From: an uncultured bacterium
GTDB lineage: Bacteria; Gemmatimonadota; Gemmatimonadetes; Palauibacterales; KS3-K002
DNA: 14,915 nucleotides
Assembly (NCBI GenBank): GCA_947581845.1
Contig: CANPVY010000154.1
Span: 1-14,915, forward strand
Direction: 5' to 3'
A program made the translations under genes and the position numbers. Below the pieces are notes generated by a model. The model had not been told where the DNA came from, did no database searches, and worked only from the letters and a program-made list of their open reading frames with translations. This document shows positions 1 to 5,746 of this stretch, one piece after another (position 1 is the first letter of the stretch; every line of letters begins with the position of its first letter).

Positions 1-578
1 GGCGGGATGACGCGGTTCGCCTCCAGGCGCACGACGTAGCCCGTTTGCGGATCCAGCTGCACGCGACGCACCTCGCTGTAGAGGTTCCCGGGTGAACGTT
101 CCCAGCGCTGCCCCTCCCAGTGGTCCTCGGGCATCCAGACCACATGGCCGTCGGCCCGCTCGAAGCGCTCGTAGACGTTCACGAACGCCTGGACGTAGTA
201 CTCGCCCGGCGGGATCTCGCTCAGGCTCTCGACCGGCGAGCCCAGGTCGCTGGCATCGATCACGGCCGGCTGGCCGGGCGCCAGCGATTCCACGTCCCGG
301 CCGAACAGCGGCACCCCTGACCGGCCGATCTGGAAACGCGGCTCGGGCGCGGGCCGGCGCGTGATCATCACGTAGACCCGGCCGGTCACGGGTTCCGAGC
401 GTATCGAATCCGGGTAGGAGATCTCGAAGCGGAGCTCGGTCGCGCCTGGGACTTGGCCGGAGGTGCTCGGACCGGTGGCCTGGGCCGTCAGGCCTTGTGG
501 CGTCATGCCGAGCGCGAGCAGGCCGACGAGTATGGCGGCGCAGACTCTCGCGGAACGTGCTGGTACGCGCTGGACCAT
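1..578 (-). CDS. Secreted esterase-like protein, N-terminal part (runs off left edge)
   Basis: An open frame on the minus strand starts with ATG at 576-578 and has no stop before the left edge, giving 192 visible residues. A Shine-Dalgarno GGAGGA lies just upstream (complement of about 583-590). The protein opens with a signal peptide: basic MVQRVPARSAR, a hydrophobic stretch around residues 13-30, then LTAQATG as a likely cleavage site. The visible mature part contains VTGRVYVMITRR, FGRDVESLAPGQ, GEYYVQAFVNVYERF and EGQRWERSPGNLYSEVRRVQL. From memory this resembles the domain that precedes an alpha/beta-hydrolase (enterochelin-esterase, PF00756-like) domain in Gemmatimonadota and related bacteria. 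The catalytic part would lie outside the window, so the esterase call is inference. It is divergent from the lactonase-like gene at 817. That the frame is a real secreted protein is well supported; its function is not. Confidence 0.75.
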   Translation of the reverse strand, partial: MVQRVPARSARVCAAILVGLLALGMTPQGLTAQATGPSTSGQVPGATELRFEISYPDSIRSEPVTGRVYVMITRRPAPEPRFQIGRSGVPLFGRDVESLAPGQPAVIDASDLGSPVESLSEIPPGEYYVQAFVNVYERFERADGHVVWMPEDHWEGQRWERSPGNLYSEVRRVQLDPQTGYVVRLEANRVIP

Positions 579-816
579 GAATTCTCCTCCGTGAACGTGG
601 ATCTGGACCTAGTGGTGCTCGAGTCGCGAGCGGTGGTCGCCGAGACGAGACGGGCCTCCGAGAACGAGAAACCCGAATCAGATCAAGCCCAGTGTGATGC
701 TAATGATCGCCTTGTGCAACTCGGCGGCCTTCACGCATCCACCCGTTGCTGGCCGCCCGTGGAAACGGCATCTTTGGGCACAGGCAATTGCACCGTTCTA
801 CCTCAAGGGGGGGATC
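579..816. other. Divergent intergenic region, 238 bp
   Basis: This stretch separates the leftward esterase-like gene from the rightward lactonase-like gene and must hold both promoters. I could not find a convincing -35/-10 pair for either direction. A perfect 7-bp inverted repeat (GGCGGCC at 723-729, GGCCGCC at 751-757, 21-nt spacing) lies about 60 bp before the lactonase start. It could form a hairpin in a leader or be chance in G+C-rich sequence. Forward frames crossing the region have no recognisable protein similarity, and the frame opening at 694 is only an upstream extension of the lactonase frame. Confidence 0.5.
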
Positions 817-1641
817 ATGATTCCATACGTCCTGACCCTTCTACTCGCCTTTACCACGACGGCTCAACAGACACCCGAGTACAGAATCCAGGCGATTCGC
901 TATGGTACGATCTCACAGTATCCGGTAGCGGGTCTCGTGGTGGGGGCACCTGAAGACGAAAGGCTCGACATCGCTCTGGTGTTCTGGGTGATTCGTGGTG
1001 GTGATCGGAACATCCTCTTCGATTGTGGCTTCTATCGTGAGAGCTGGATGGAACATTTCGATATCACGGACTACATCCGCCCTGATGAAGCTGTTCGACT
1101 CGCCGGTCTGGATGCGGCTGACGTCACTGATATCATCATCAGTCACGCGCACTGGGATCATATCGGCGGTATCGATCTCTTCCCCAATGCTACGATCTGG
1201 ATTCAGAAGGCGGAGTTCGAATACTATGTCGGCCCGGCCTGGCAGGAGGGAGGTCGACATGGCGGGATCGATCCGGAGGATATGGTGACGCTGGTGCGCT
1301 GCAATACTGAGGGGAAGCTCAGGCTGATTGACGGGGATGATGTAGAGGTTCTTCCGGGGATACGTGCATACACCGGTGGGCGTCATACCTTTGCCTCGCA
1401 GTACATTCTCGTCGAGACCGATCCGCCTTATGTCCTCGCGTCAGACAACTGTTACCTCTACCGCAACTTGGAGACACGCTCGCCGATCCCGACATTTGAA
1501 CCGGCGGATGCACCGTCTAACATAGCGGCGCTGGAACGCATGATCTCCCTGGCAGGTGCTCCCGAACGTGTGATCCCGGGCCATGACCCGCTGCTATTCG
1601 AGAGGTTCCCGGGCAACGACCGGATTGCCGCCATCAAGTGA
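817..1641 (+). CDS. Secreted metallo-beta-lactamase-fold hydrolase, N-acyl-homoserine-lactonase type
   Basis: The protein has 274 residues. The start at ATG 817 is chosen because an AAGGGGGGG purine run ends 3 bases before it and a short signal peptide follows at once (MIPYVLTLLLAFTTTAQ, cleavage near residues 16-17). A longer in-frame start at 694 would put a non-signal sequence first. The metal-binding set of the MBL fold is complete: HAHWDH at residues 110-115, His190 in GGRHTFASQ, Asp210 in LASDNCYLY and His256 in IPGHDP. The motif order and length fit quorum-quenching lactonases (AiiA/AttM-like) and related periplasmic lactonases, which open acyl-homoserine lactone rings with a dinuclear metal centre. 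The real substrate is unknown; general lactonase or another MBL hydrolase remains possible. The gene stands alone on the plus strand, is lower in G+C than neighbours, and ends 16 bp before a hairpin terminator. Confidence 0.88.
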   Translation: MIPYVLTLLLAFTTTAQQTPEYRIQAIRYGTISQYPVAGLVVGAPEDERLDIALVFWVIRGGDRNILFDCGFYRESWMEHFDITDYIRPDEAVRLAGLDAADVTDIIISHAHWDHIGGIDLFPNATIWIQKAEFEYYVGPAWQEGGRHGGIDPEDMVTLVRCNTEGKLRLIDGDDVEVLPGIRAYTGGRHTFASQYILVETDPPYVLASDNCYLYRNLETRSPIPTFEPADAPSNIAALERMISLAGAPERVIPGHDPLLFERFPGNDRIAAIK

Positions 1642-1657
1642 CGATACCCATTGAGGC

Positions 1658-1701
1658 GAACCCCGCCGCCGGGCTAGCCGAGGGCGGGGCTCTCAACTTG
1701 T
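1658..1701. terminator. Bidirectional hairpin terminator, repeat copy 1
   Basis: CCCCGCC (1661-1667) pairs with GGCGGGG (1683-1689) around a 15-nt loop that contains the small palindrome GGCTAGCC. It lies between two convergent stop codons (lactonase at 1641, nitroreductase at 1780). On the minus strand the stem is followed by TTCG, on the plus strand by CTCTCAACTTGT, so neither side has a classical U-tract. The 44-bp block matches 3024-3067 at 38 of 44 positions, including the TCAACTTGT flank outside the stem. Confidence 0.6.
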
Positions 1702-1779
1702 CTGCATTACCGGTGTGACGGCCCCCGATCTGAAAGGTAGCTAGGCACGCCGGCGGAGTCTGCGCCAAGCGATACCTGT

Positions 1780-2604
1780 CTAGGCGCCCCCTCGGAACCA
1801 GAGCCTCTCCCTCCAATCCTCACTCTTCCGGCCGACGGGCATGATGCCGAGCGGCTGATGGTCTTCCGGAAGCCCGAGCACATCCTGCACATCACGGTCG
1901 CGAAAGGCACCGATGAACACGCTGCCCAACTCCAGCGCTTCAGCCTGGAGCCAGATGTTCTCTCCGGCTGCACCGACCTCTATGTGCACATATCGCTCCG
2001 CCCGCTCACCGTACTTGACCGCCGTTCGCTCGTAGACCGCGGTGATCACGAATACCGCTGGTGCGTCGACGATCGAACTCTGCATAAGGGCCGCGTCAGC
2101 GAGTGTCTGTCTGCGGTCGCCGTCGCCGACGTGCTCCAGGGCGTGTTCCAGGGGCACGTACCGGTACACCCCTGGCTCGAGCTCATCTACCGCGCCGGCT
2201 ACGAGGTAGAGCTCCAGCGGATACAGCGCGCCCGCGGACGGCGCGGTGCGGAGGCCGCCCATCCACTTCCATTCGCTGCCGCGCCACACTGACGGAGCAT
2301 CCTCGATGCGCTCTGTGACGCCCTGCGCGGCCCAGAGGAGCTGTGAGATCTCGGGCAGCGATAGAGACGCATCTTTGAAGTGCCTGACCGAGCGCCGCTC
2401 AGTCAAGGTGCGCTCTAGTGATGTCGCGCCGTCTTGACGCGGTGCCGGCAGCGCAATCAGACGACCAGATGGGCCAGTCTCTTGCGCGGCCAGCTTGGAG
2501 ACCTCCCCGATGAAGGCTGAGAGAAGGATGCTGCAGACAGCGAGCGCGCATCTGCGGATGGCGAATAATTCGCGGAACTCACCGGCAGCAAGGAGCTTCA
2601 GCAT
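1780..2604 (-). CDS. SagB/ThcOx-like nitroreductase, apparently exported
   Basis: The protein has 274 residues. The start at 2604 is preferred over an in-frame ATG at 2877 because GGGAGGT (complement of 2609-2615) sits 4 bases upstream and the first 40 residues read as a signal peptide with a hydrophobic core (ALAVCSILLSAFIG) and a KLAAQ cleavage site. The enzyme domain starts near residue 62. FMN-binding nitroreductase signatures follow in order: RRSVRHF (70-76), PSAGALYPLELYLV (122-135), YVHIEVGAAGENIWLQAEAL (205-224) and LGIMPVGR (252-259). The PSAGALYP block is typical of SagB-type oxidases, which oxidise azolines in peptide maturation, but many stand-alone members exist with unknown substrates. 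No precursor peptide, cyclodehydratase or transporter for azole peptides is nearby, so a role in peptide modification is not supported. It converges with the lactonase gene. Confidence 0.85.
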   Translation of the reverse strand: MLKLLAAGEFRELFAIRRCALAVCSILLSAFIGEVSKLAAQETGPSGRLIALPAPRQDGATSLERTLTERRSVRHFKDASLSLPEISQLLWAAQGVTERIEDAPSVWRGSEWKWMGGLRTAPSAGALYPLELYLVAGAVDELEPGVYRYVPLEHALEHVGDGDRRQTLADAALMQSSIVDAPAVFVITAVYERTAVKYGERAERYVHIEVGAAGENIWLQAEALELGSVFIGAFRDRDVQDVLGLPEDHQPLGIMPVGRKSEDWRERLWFRGGA

Positions 2605-2751
2605 AGGCACCTCCCGCAGTGTCCCAGCCTGAATCGCGGGGATGGTTTGAAACGACATGCTTGCACAGAGGCGAGTTTGCTGCAAGATATTTGTCCATTC
2701 GAGGACGCGCCAGGCTGGTGAGTTCCGATGGTCGTCATCGTTAGCGAATAG

Positions 2752-2997
2752 CACGGGCAAACGGCGCTTGAGCTGCGGCCCATGCTGAGCCATCCCTGGG
2801 CATCTGGTGAGGAGATCCTCTATCACCTGACCGAGATTTTCATCGTCCTGAGTGAATACGACGAGGCCCTCGATCACCCAGAGACCCTTCTCTCAGTTCG
2901 TAGCCAGGTCAGCCCGTGGCGGCTCCGTCTCGATCCGGTCTTCGATCCGCCGCGTGACCAGCCGCACTTCCAGGCGCTGCTGGCCAGACACGATTAG
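2752..2997 (+). pseudogene. Remnant of the C-terminal end of a TPR-domain signalling protein
   Basis: The frame from 2752 (just after an in-frame TAG at 2749-2751) to the stop at 2995-2997 encodes about 81 residues, including LTEIFIVLSEYDEALDHPET, SVRSQVSPWRLRLDPVFDPP and RDQPHFQALLARHD. This matches, from memory, the conserved tail of TPR-containing serine/threonine kinases or related regulators, which usually end in a form like LRLDP.WDPLRD.PRFQALL. No kinase or upstream TPR repeats are visible in any frame before it; the sequence breaks off where the nitroreductase leader begins. I therefore read it as a decayed 3' fragment of a deleted gene rather than a small functional gene, although the internal ATG at 2782 could in principle start a 71-residue protein. 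No ribosome-binding site precedes that ATG. Confidence 0.65.
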
Positions 2998-3023
2998 CGT
3001 CGGGCTGTGACAGGTGGTAAGAG

Positions 3024-3067
3024 GAACCCCGCCGCCAGGCCAACCGACGGCGGGGCATTCAACTTGT
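3024..3067. terminator. Hairpin terminator, repeat copy 2
   Basis: CCCCGCCG (3027-3034) pairs perfectly with CGGCGGGG (3048-3055) around a 13-nt loop. On the minus strand the stem is followed by TTCCTCTT, a modest pyrimidine run, so it can terminate the AbfB-tailed gene whose stop is at 3101-3103. On the plus strand it follows the TPR remnant stop by 26 bp. It is 38/44 identical to 1658-1701, and the stem here is one base pair longer. Confidence 0.65.
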
Positions 3068-3112
3068 GTCGCCGTGACCAGCGTCACGGGCTGGCGGCCC
3101 CTACTGTTGAGT
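3057..3112. other. Second hairpin with attC-like boundaries
   Basis: Between the hairpin at 3024-3067 and the end of the AbfB-tailed gene lies a perfect 7-bp stem with a 4-nt loop (CCGTGAC 3072-3078, GTCACGG 3083-3089). It is enclosed by ATTCAAC (3057-3063) and GTTGAGT (3106-3112). These fit the integron attC end motifs RYYYAAC and GTTRRRY and can pair with each other through one G-T wobble. GTTGAGT overlaps the last codons of the coding sequence. No integrase or cassette array is present, so a plain tandem terminator hairpin is the simpler reading. Confidence 0.3.
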
Positions 3113-5185
3113 CATCGGATCGACGATCCTGAAGGTGGCTGCGGTTCGCCAGAGCGCCTGCGCGGGCGGCTGCCACCTCAGGTAGGCGGGCATGTTGAAG
3201 AACCAGTCACCTAGCCTGAGCCTCCAGTCTGCAGATGTCCAGTAGATGTAGTGACCCGGGCAGTTGTAAGACTCGAAGGTCACGAGGTCGGTGCTCGCGA
3301 GCCCGGGAATGATTCGGAAGGTCGCATCCTCCTTGAAGAGTTGATCATCGCTCGCCTGATGCAAGTGAAACACGAAGTTCTGGTGTCGCAGGTAGTATCC
3401 CGGATAGTTCAGCGACTCGAACGAGATCCAATTGGGGTCCGCCAGACCGGGAACGATCCTGAACGTTGCGTCCTGTCTATCGAGAGCCGACCCGACGGGT
3501 GTGACCTCGCCGCGGAAGGATCTGTGACGCACGTAGTAAGGCCCCTGCACCACCTGGAGTGAGTGGAGCGTCCCCACGGCCACGTCCGGTGGCGGAACCG
3601 CCTCCCGCGAGATGAAATAGACGAGACTCCACTGACGGTTCCCATTCTCCCGTACCACGGGCACACGAATCGCATACTTGTTGTACTCGCCGGCACTCTC
3701 GAACAGGTTGACGTCGAGTGGCCCTGGCGCCGTGCCCGATGTCAAGGTCAAGAGCGTGCCCTCGTCGAAGACGGCGATCATGATCGGGTAGAGGTCGTCT
3801 CCCCGGCCTGCGGCTCGCATGAATATCTGAGCGGTCTGCCTGAGGGTCTCGATACCAGTGGCGATCAGCGCCGGGAAGTTCCCTGCGAAGAGGGCCAGTG
3901 CGCTCGCGACCCCCGCTCCCATAGCCTCCATCAGATCCTGGGTCGATGGCCCCCCGGGGTCGGATTCGATGACCTGATACAGGTAAATGAGCGGATACGT
4001 CGGCCGCCGGTGCTGCGGCGATGTCTCGGTGACGCTGAACACGTTTGTGAGCCCCGTCAGGAAGCGTTCGCTGTTGCGCACCATGTTCTGTGCCTTGTCC
4101 GTGACGCCGCGCCGCATGTAATCCGGCGAGTCAGCCGACCAGACCACGTACGGCTCCTCTTCGTCACAGCCCCACTCCCAGCCCACGTCGTCGGCACAGC
4201 GATGCGACTTGATAGCGGCGAGGTAGATGCGGAACAGCTGCAGGCTGTCCTGCTGAGGCGGCGGCGCGGGCAGCTCGAGCGTCTGAACGCCCGGCTGAAG
4301 TTCGAGTTCAGGGCGCTCCATCTGCATCGGCTGCACCACGCGCAGGCTGCGGACCGTCTGCATGTCCACCCCTTGTTGTGTTGAAAGGGCGCGCAGCTGT
4401 GCGTTCCGCACATTGGGCTGTACCTCAGCCTGAAATGGCTGCAGTCTCTGGGAGAGCGTGCGGATGAAGGTGTTGGACACCTCCGCCGCATCTAACGCCT
4501 GCGACAACTCGTCTTCGAACTCCGACTTGCCACCCGGATAGCCGGCCGCATGTCGCTGCAAGGTGTGGCTGAGCGTGAAGACGAGGTCGGGATCGCTCTG
4601 CTGGATCAGCTCGCGAAGCTCCGCGGTCTGACGCTCGGACAGCATCCGGTTCATCGCGGACGCGTCCACCGACTGCACCCGGACCTCACCGCTTTGTACT
4701 TGGTCGGAGATGTTCTGGAGGAATCCCCGGCCGGTAGTCTCCGCGCCCCTGGGGAGTATGCCGACCGTTACGACGAACGAATTCAGACCGCTGAGCTCGG
4801 GATCAGGCGCTCTGGTCAGCTGGCCGATACGCAGCTGGAAGGAGAACGTGCCCGCTTCCGCCGTCTGCTCGGCGACACCGGTGTTGATGGCCCGCTGGAT
4901 GTCGGCCAGTGATCGGGGCTGCTGCCTCCGCATCACTCGGGGCCGCACCATCAAAGGAGCCGCCCGTGTCGGTGCGAACGCCACGGTAACCTGCGTCCCG
5001 TTAGGCCAGAGAGGCACATCAAATTCGAATGTCTGAGCCGGCCGCAGGTTGATCCTATGGGTAGTCTGGCGGGCGGCGCCCTGCGGCACCTCATCCTGGG
5101 CCAGTGCCAGCGATGCGGGCGCGGCGATGAGAAGCAGCAGCGCTAGCGCCGCTAGCAGCCTGTTCAGCGCGGCTGAGTTTGTCAT
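3101..5185 (-). CDS. Large secreted protein of unknown function with C-terminal AbfB-type beta-trefoil
   Basis: The protein has 694 residues. The ATG at 5183-5185 is preceded by GGAGGG (complement of about 5191-5196). Residues 1-30 are a clear signal peptide (LLAALALLLLIAAPASLALAQ). Residues 40-140 look beta-rich; residues 150-270 are Gln-rich and probably helical; residues 285-312 form a Pro/Glu/Gln linker. Residues 315-530 form a domain I do not recognise, opening with YLAAIKSHRC and GCDEEEPYVVWSADSPDY (possible disulfide Cys330-Cys340 and an acidic site) and holding a hydrophobic stretch at 420-445. Residues 540-690 carry three repeats of (A/D)ATFRI(V/I), with SFESLNYPGYYLRHQNF at 588-604, the signature of the AbfB arabinose-binding trefoil (PF05270). 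No catalytic glycosidase domain is visible. A carbohydrate-binding surface or secreted role is inferred from the trefoil alone. It has its own promoter and appears monocistronic. Confidence 0.85.
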   Translation of the reverse strand: MTNSAALNRLLAALALLLLIAAPASLALAQDEVPQGAARQTTHRINLRPAQTFEFDVPLWPNGTQVTVAFAPTRAAPLMVRPRVMRRQQPRSLADIQRAINTGVAEQTAEAGTFSFQLRIGQLTRAPDPELSGLNSFVVTVGILPRGAETTGRGFLQNISDQVQSGEVRVQSVDASAMNRMLSERQTAELRELIQQSDPDLVFTLSHTLQRHAAGYPGGKSEFEDELSQALDAAEVSNTFIRTLSQRLQPFQAEVQPNVRNAQLRALSTQQGVDMQTVRSLRVVQPMQMERPELELQPGVQTLELPAPPPQQDSLQLFRIYLAAIKSHRCADDVGWEWGCDEEEPYVVWSADSPDYMRRGVTDKAQNMVRNSERFLTGLTNVFSVTETSPQHRRPTYPLIYLYQVIESDPGGPSTQDLMEAMGAGVASALALFAGNFPALIATGIETLRQTAQIFMRAAGRGDDLYPIMIAVFDEGTLLTLTSGTAPGPLDVNLFESAGEYNKYAIRVPVVRENGNRQWSLVYFISREAVPPPDVAVGTLHSLQVVQGPYYVRHRSFRGEVTPVGSALDRQDATFRIVPGLADPNWISFESLNYPGYYLRHQNFVFHLHQASDDQLFKEDATFRIIPGLASTDLVTFESYNCPGHYIYWTSADWRLRLGDWFFNMPAYLRWQPPAQALWRTAATFRIVDPMTQQ

Positions 5186-5265
5186 GACACCCTCCGTTGA
5201 AAACCGGCCGATCCAAATCTGGGCTGGGCAGTACGGCGGCTGTACGCGTTTGGAAAGCGTTGAGC

Positions 5266-5294
5266 ACCCTACGATGAGGGCGCCGGTTTGTCAA
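5266..5294 (-). promoter_or_regulatory. Sigma70-like promoter for the AbfB-tailed protein
   Basis: On the minus strand, a perfect -35 TTGACA (complement of 5289-5294) is followed after exactly 17 bp by TAGGGT (complement of 5266-5271), which keeps the key T, A and final T of a -10 box. Transcription would begin near 5259, giving a leader of about 75 nt before the start at 5185. The -35 box lies 34 bp beyond the stop codon of the upstream small secreted protein, with no strong terminator between, so read-through from the pump operon is possible. Confidence 0.65.
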
Positions 5295-5328
5295 CGGCGG
5301 TGGCGGGCGGAATCTGACTGTCGGCCGG

Positions 5329-5730
5329 CTATCCTTCCTCTACTCTCGTGGCCGTCCACTCGACTTCACCGCGCGATGTCTGATATGTGCCCTTGGCGGT
5401 ATCACCTTCGACGGTTCCGCTGTAGGTCATCTCGAAGCTCCGCTCGCCTCTCGAGAACACCACGGTGAACGAGAGCTTGTTCCCTTCCACGGATCCGTTC
5501 TGGATCGGCACGGAGCCCATCCGCGTCTCCATCGTACCGGTGAGCGAGCTGCCGTCCTGCTCGAAGGTCACCTTGCGGGTCATGGTGCCTCGCGGGGTCT
5601 CCGAGCTGATCTCCCAGACCCCTGACATGTCGACGGCGCGCTCCTGCGCCACGGGCTCCTGACTCCTCGCCGGAACGGCTGCGAGCAGGGCGAGAAGTGT
5701 GCCGCCCAAGAACGCGTGAGCGTGTTTCAT
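5329..5730 (-). CDS. Small secreted beta-rich protein, lipocalin-like, last gene of the pump operon
   Basis: The protein has 133 residues. ATG at 5728-5730 is chosen because AAGGAGGAG lies 6 bases before it and a signal peptide follows directly (MKHAHAFLGGTLLALLAAVPARSQEP). A longer frame from 5769 would overlap the permease and start with a basic non-signal stretch. The mature part is a series of short amphipathic strands with turns: SGVWEISSETPRG, VTFEQDGSSLTGTMET, IQNGSVEGNKLSFTVVF, FEMTYSGTVEGDTAKGTYQT, VEWTATR. That pattern suggests a small beta-barrel or sandwich. Similar short proteins of unknown function are frequent in Acidobacteriota-like genomes. The gene starts only 16 bp after the permease stop, so it is almost certainly co-transcribed with the efflux pump. 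A periplasmic accessory or cargo-binding role is a guess from position only. Confidence 0.85.
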   Translation of the reverse strand: MKHAHAFLGGTLLALLAAVPARSQEPVAQERAVDMSGVWEISSETPRGTMTRKVTFEQDGSSLTGTMETRMGSVPIQNGSVEGNKLSFTVVFSRGERSFEMTYSGTVEGDTAKGTYQTSRGEVEWTATRVEEG

Positions 5731-5746
5731 GTGATGCTCCTCCTTC

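Noticed and set aside
694..816. Longer start for the lactonase-like gene
   Set aside because: The upstream extension has no signal-like or conserved sequence, while the ATG at 817 has a purine-rich ribosome-binding site and a signal peptide right after it.
1780..2604. Azole-peptide (RiPP) gene cluster around the SagB-like enzyme
   Set aside because: No precursor peptide, YcaO/cyclodehydratase, protease or dedicated transporter is nearby, and the neighbours are unrelated.
2605..2877. N-terminal extension of the nitroreductase to an ATG at 2877
   Set aside because: It would bury the signal peptide about 90 residues inside, and it lies antisense to the TPR remnant; the start at 2604 has a strong Shine-Dalgarno.
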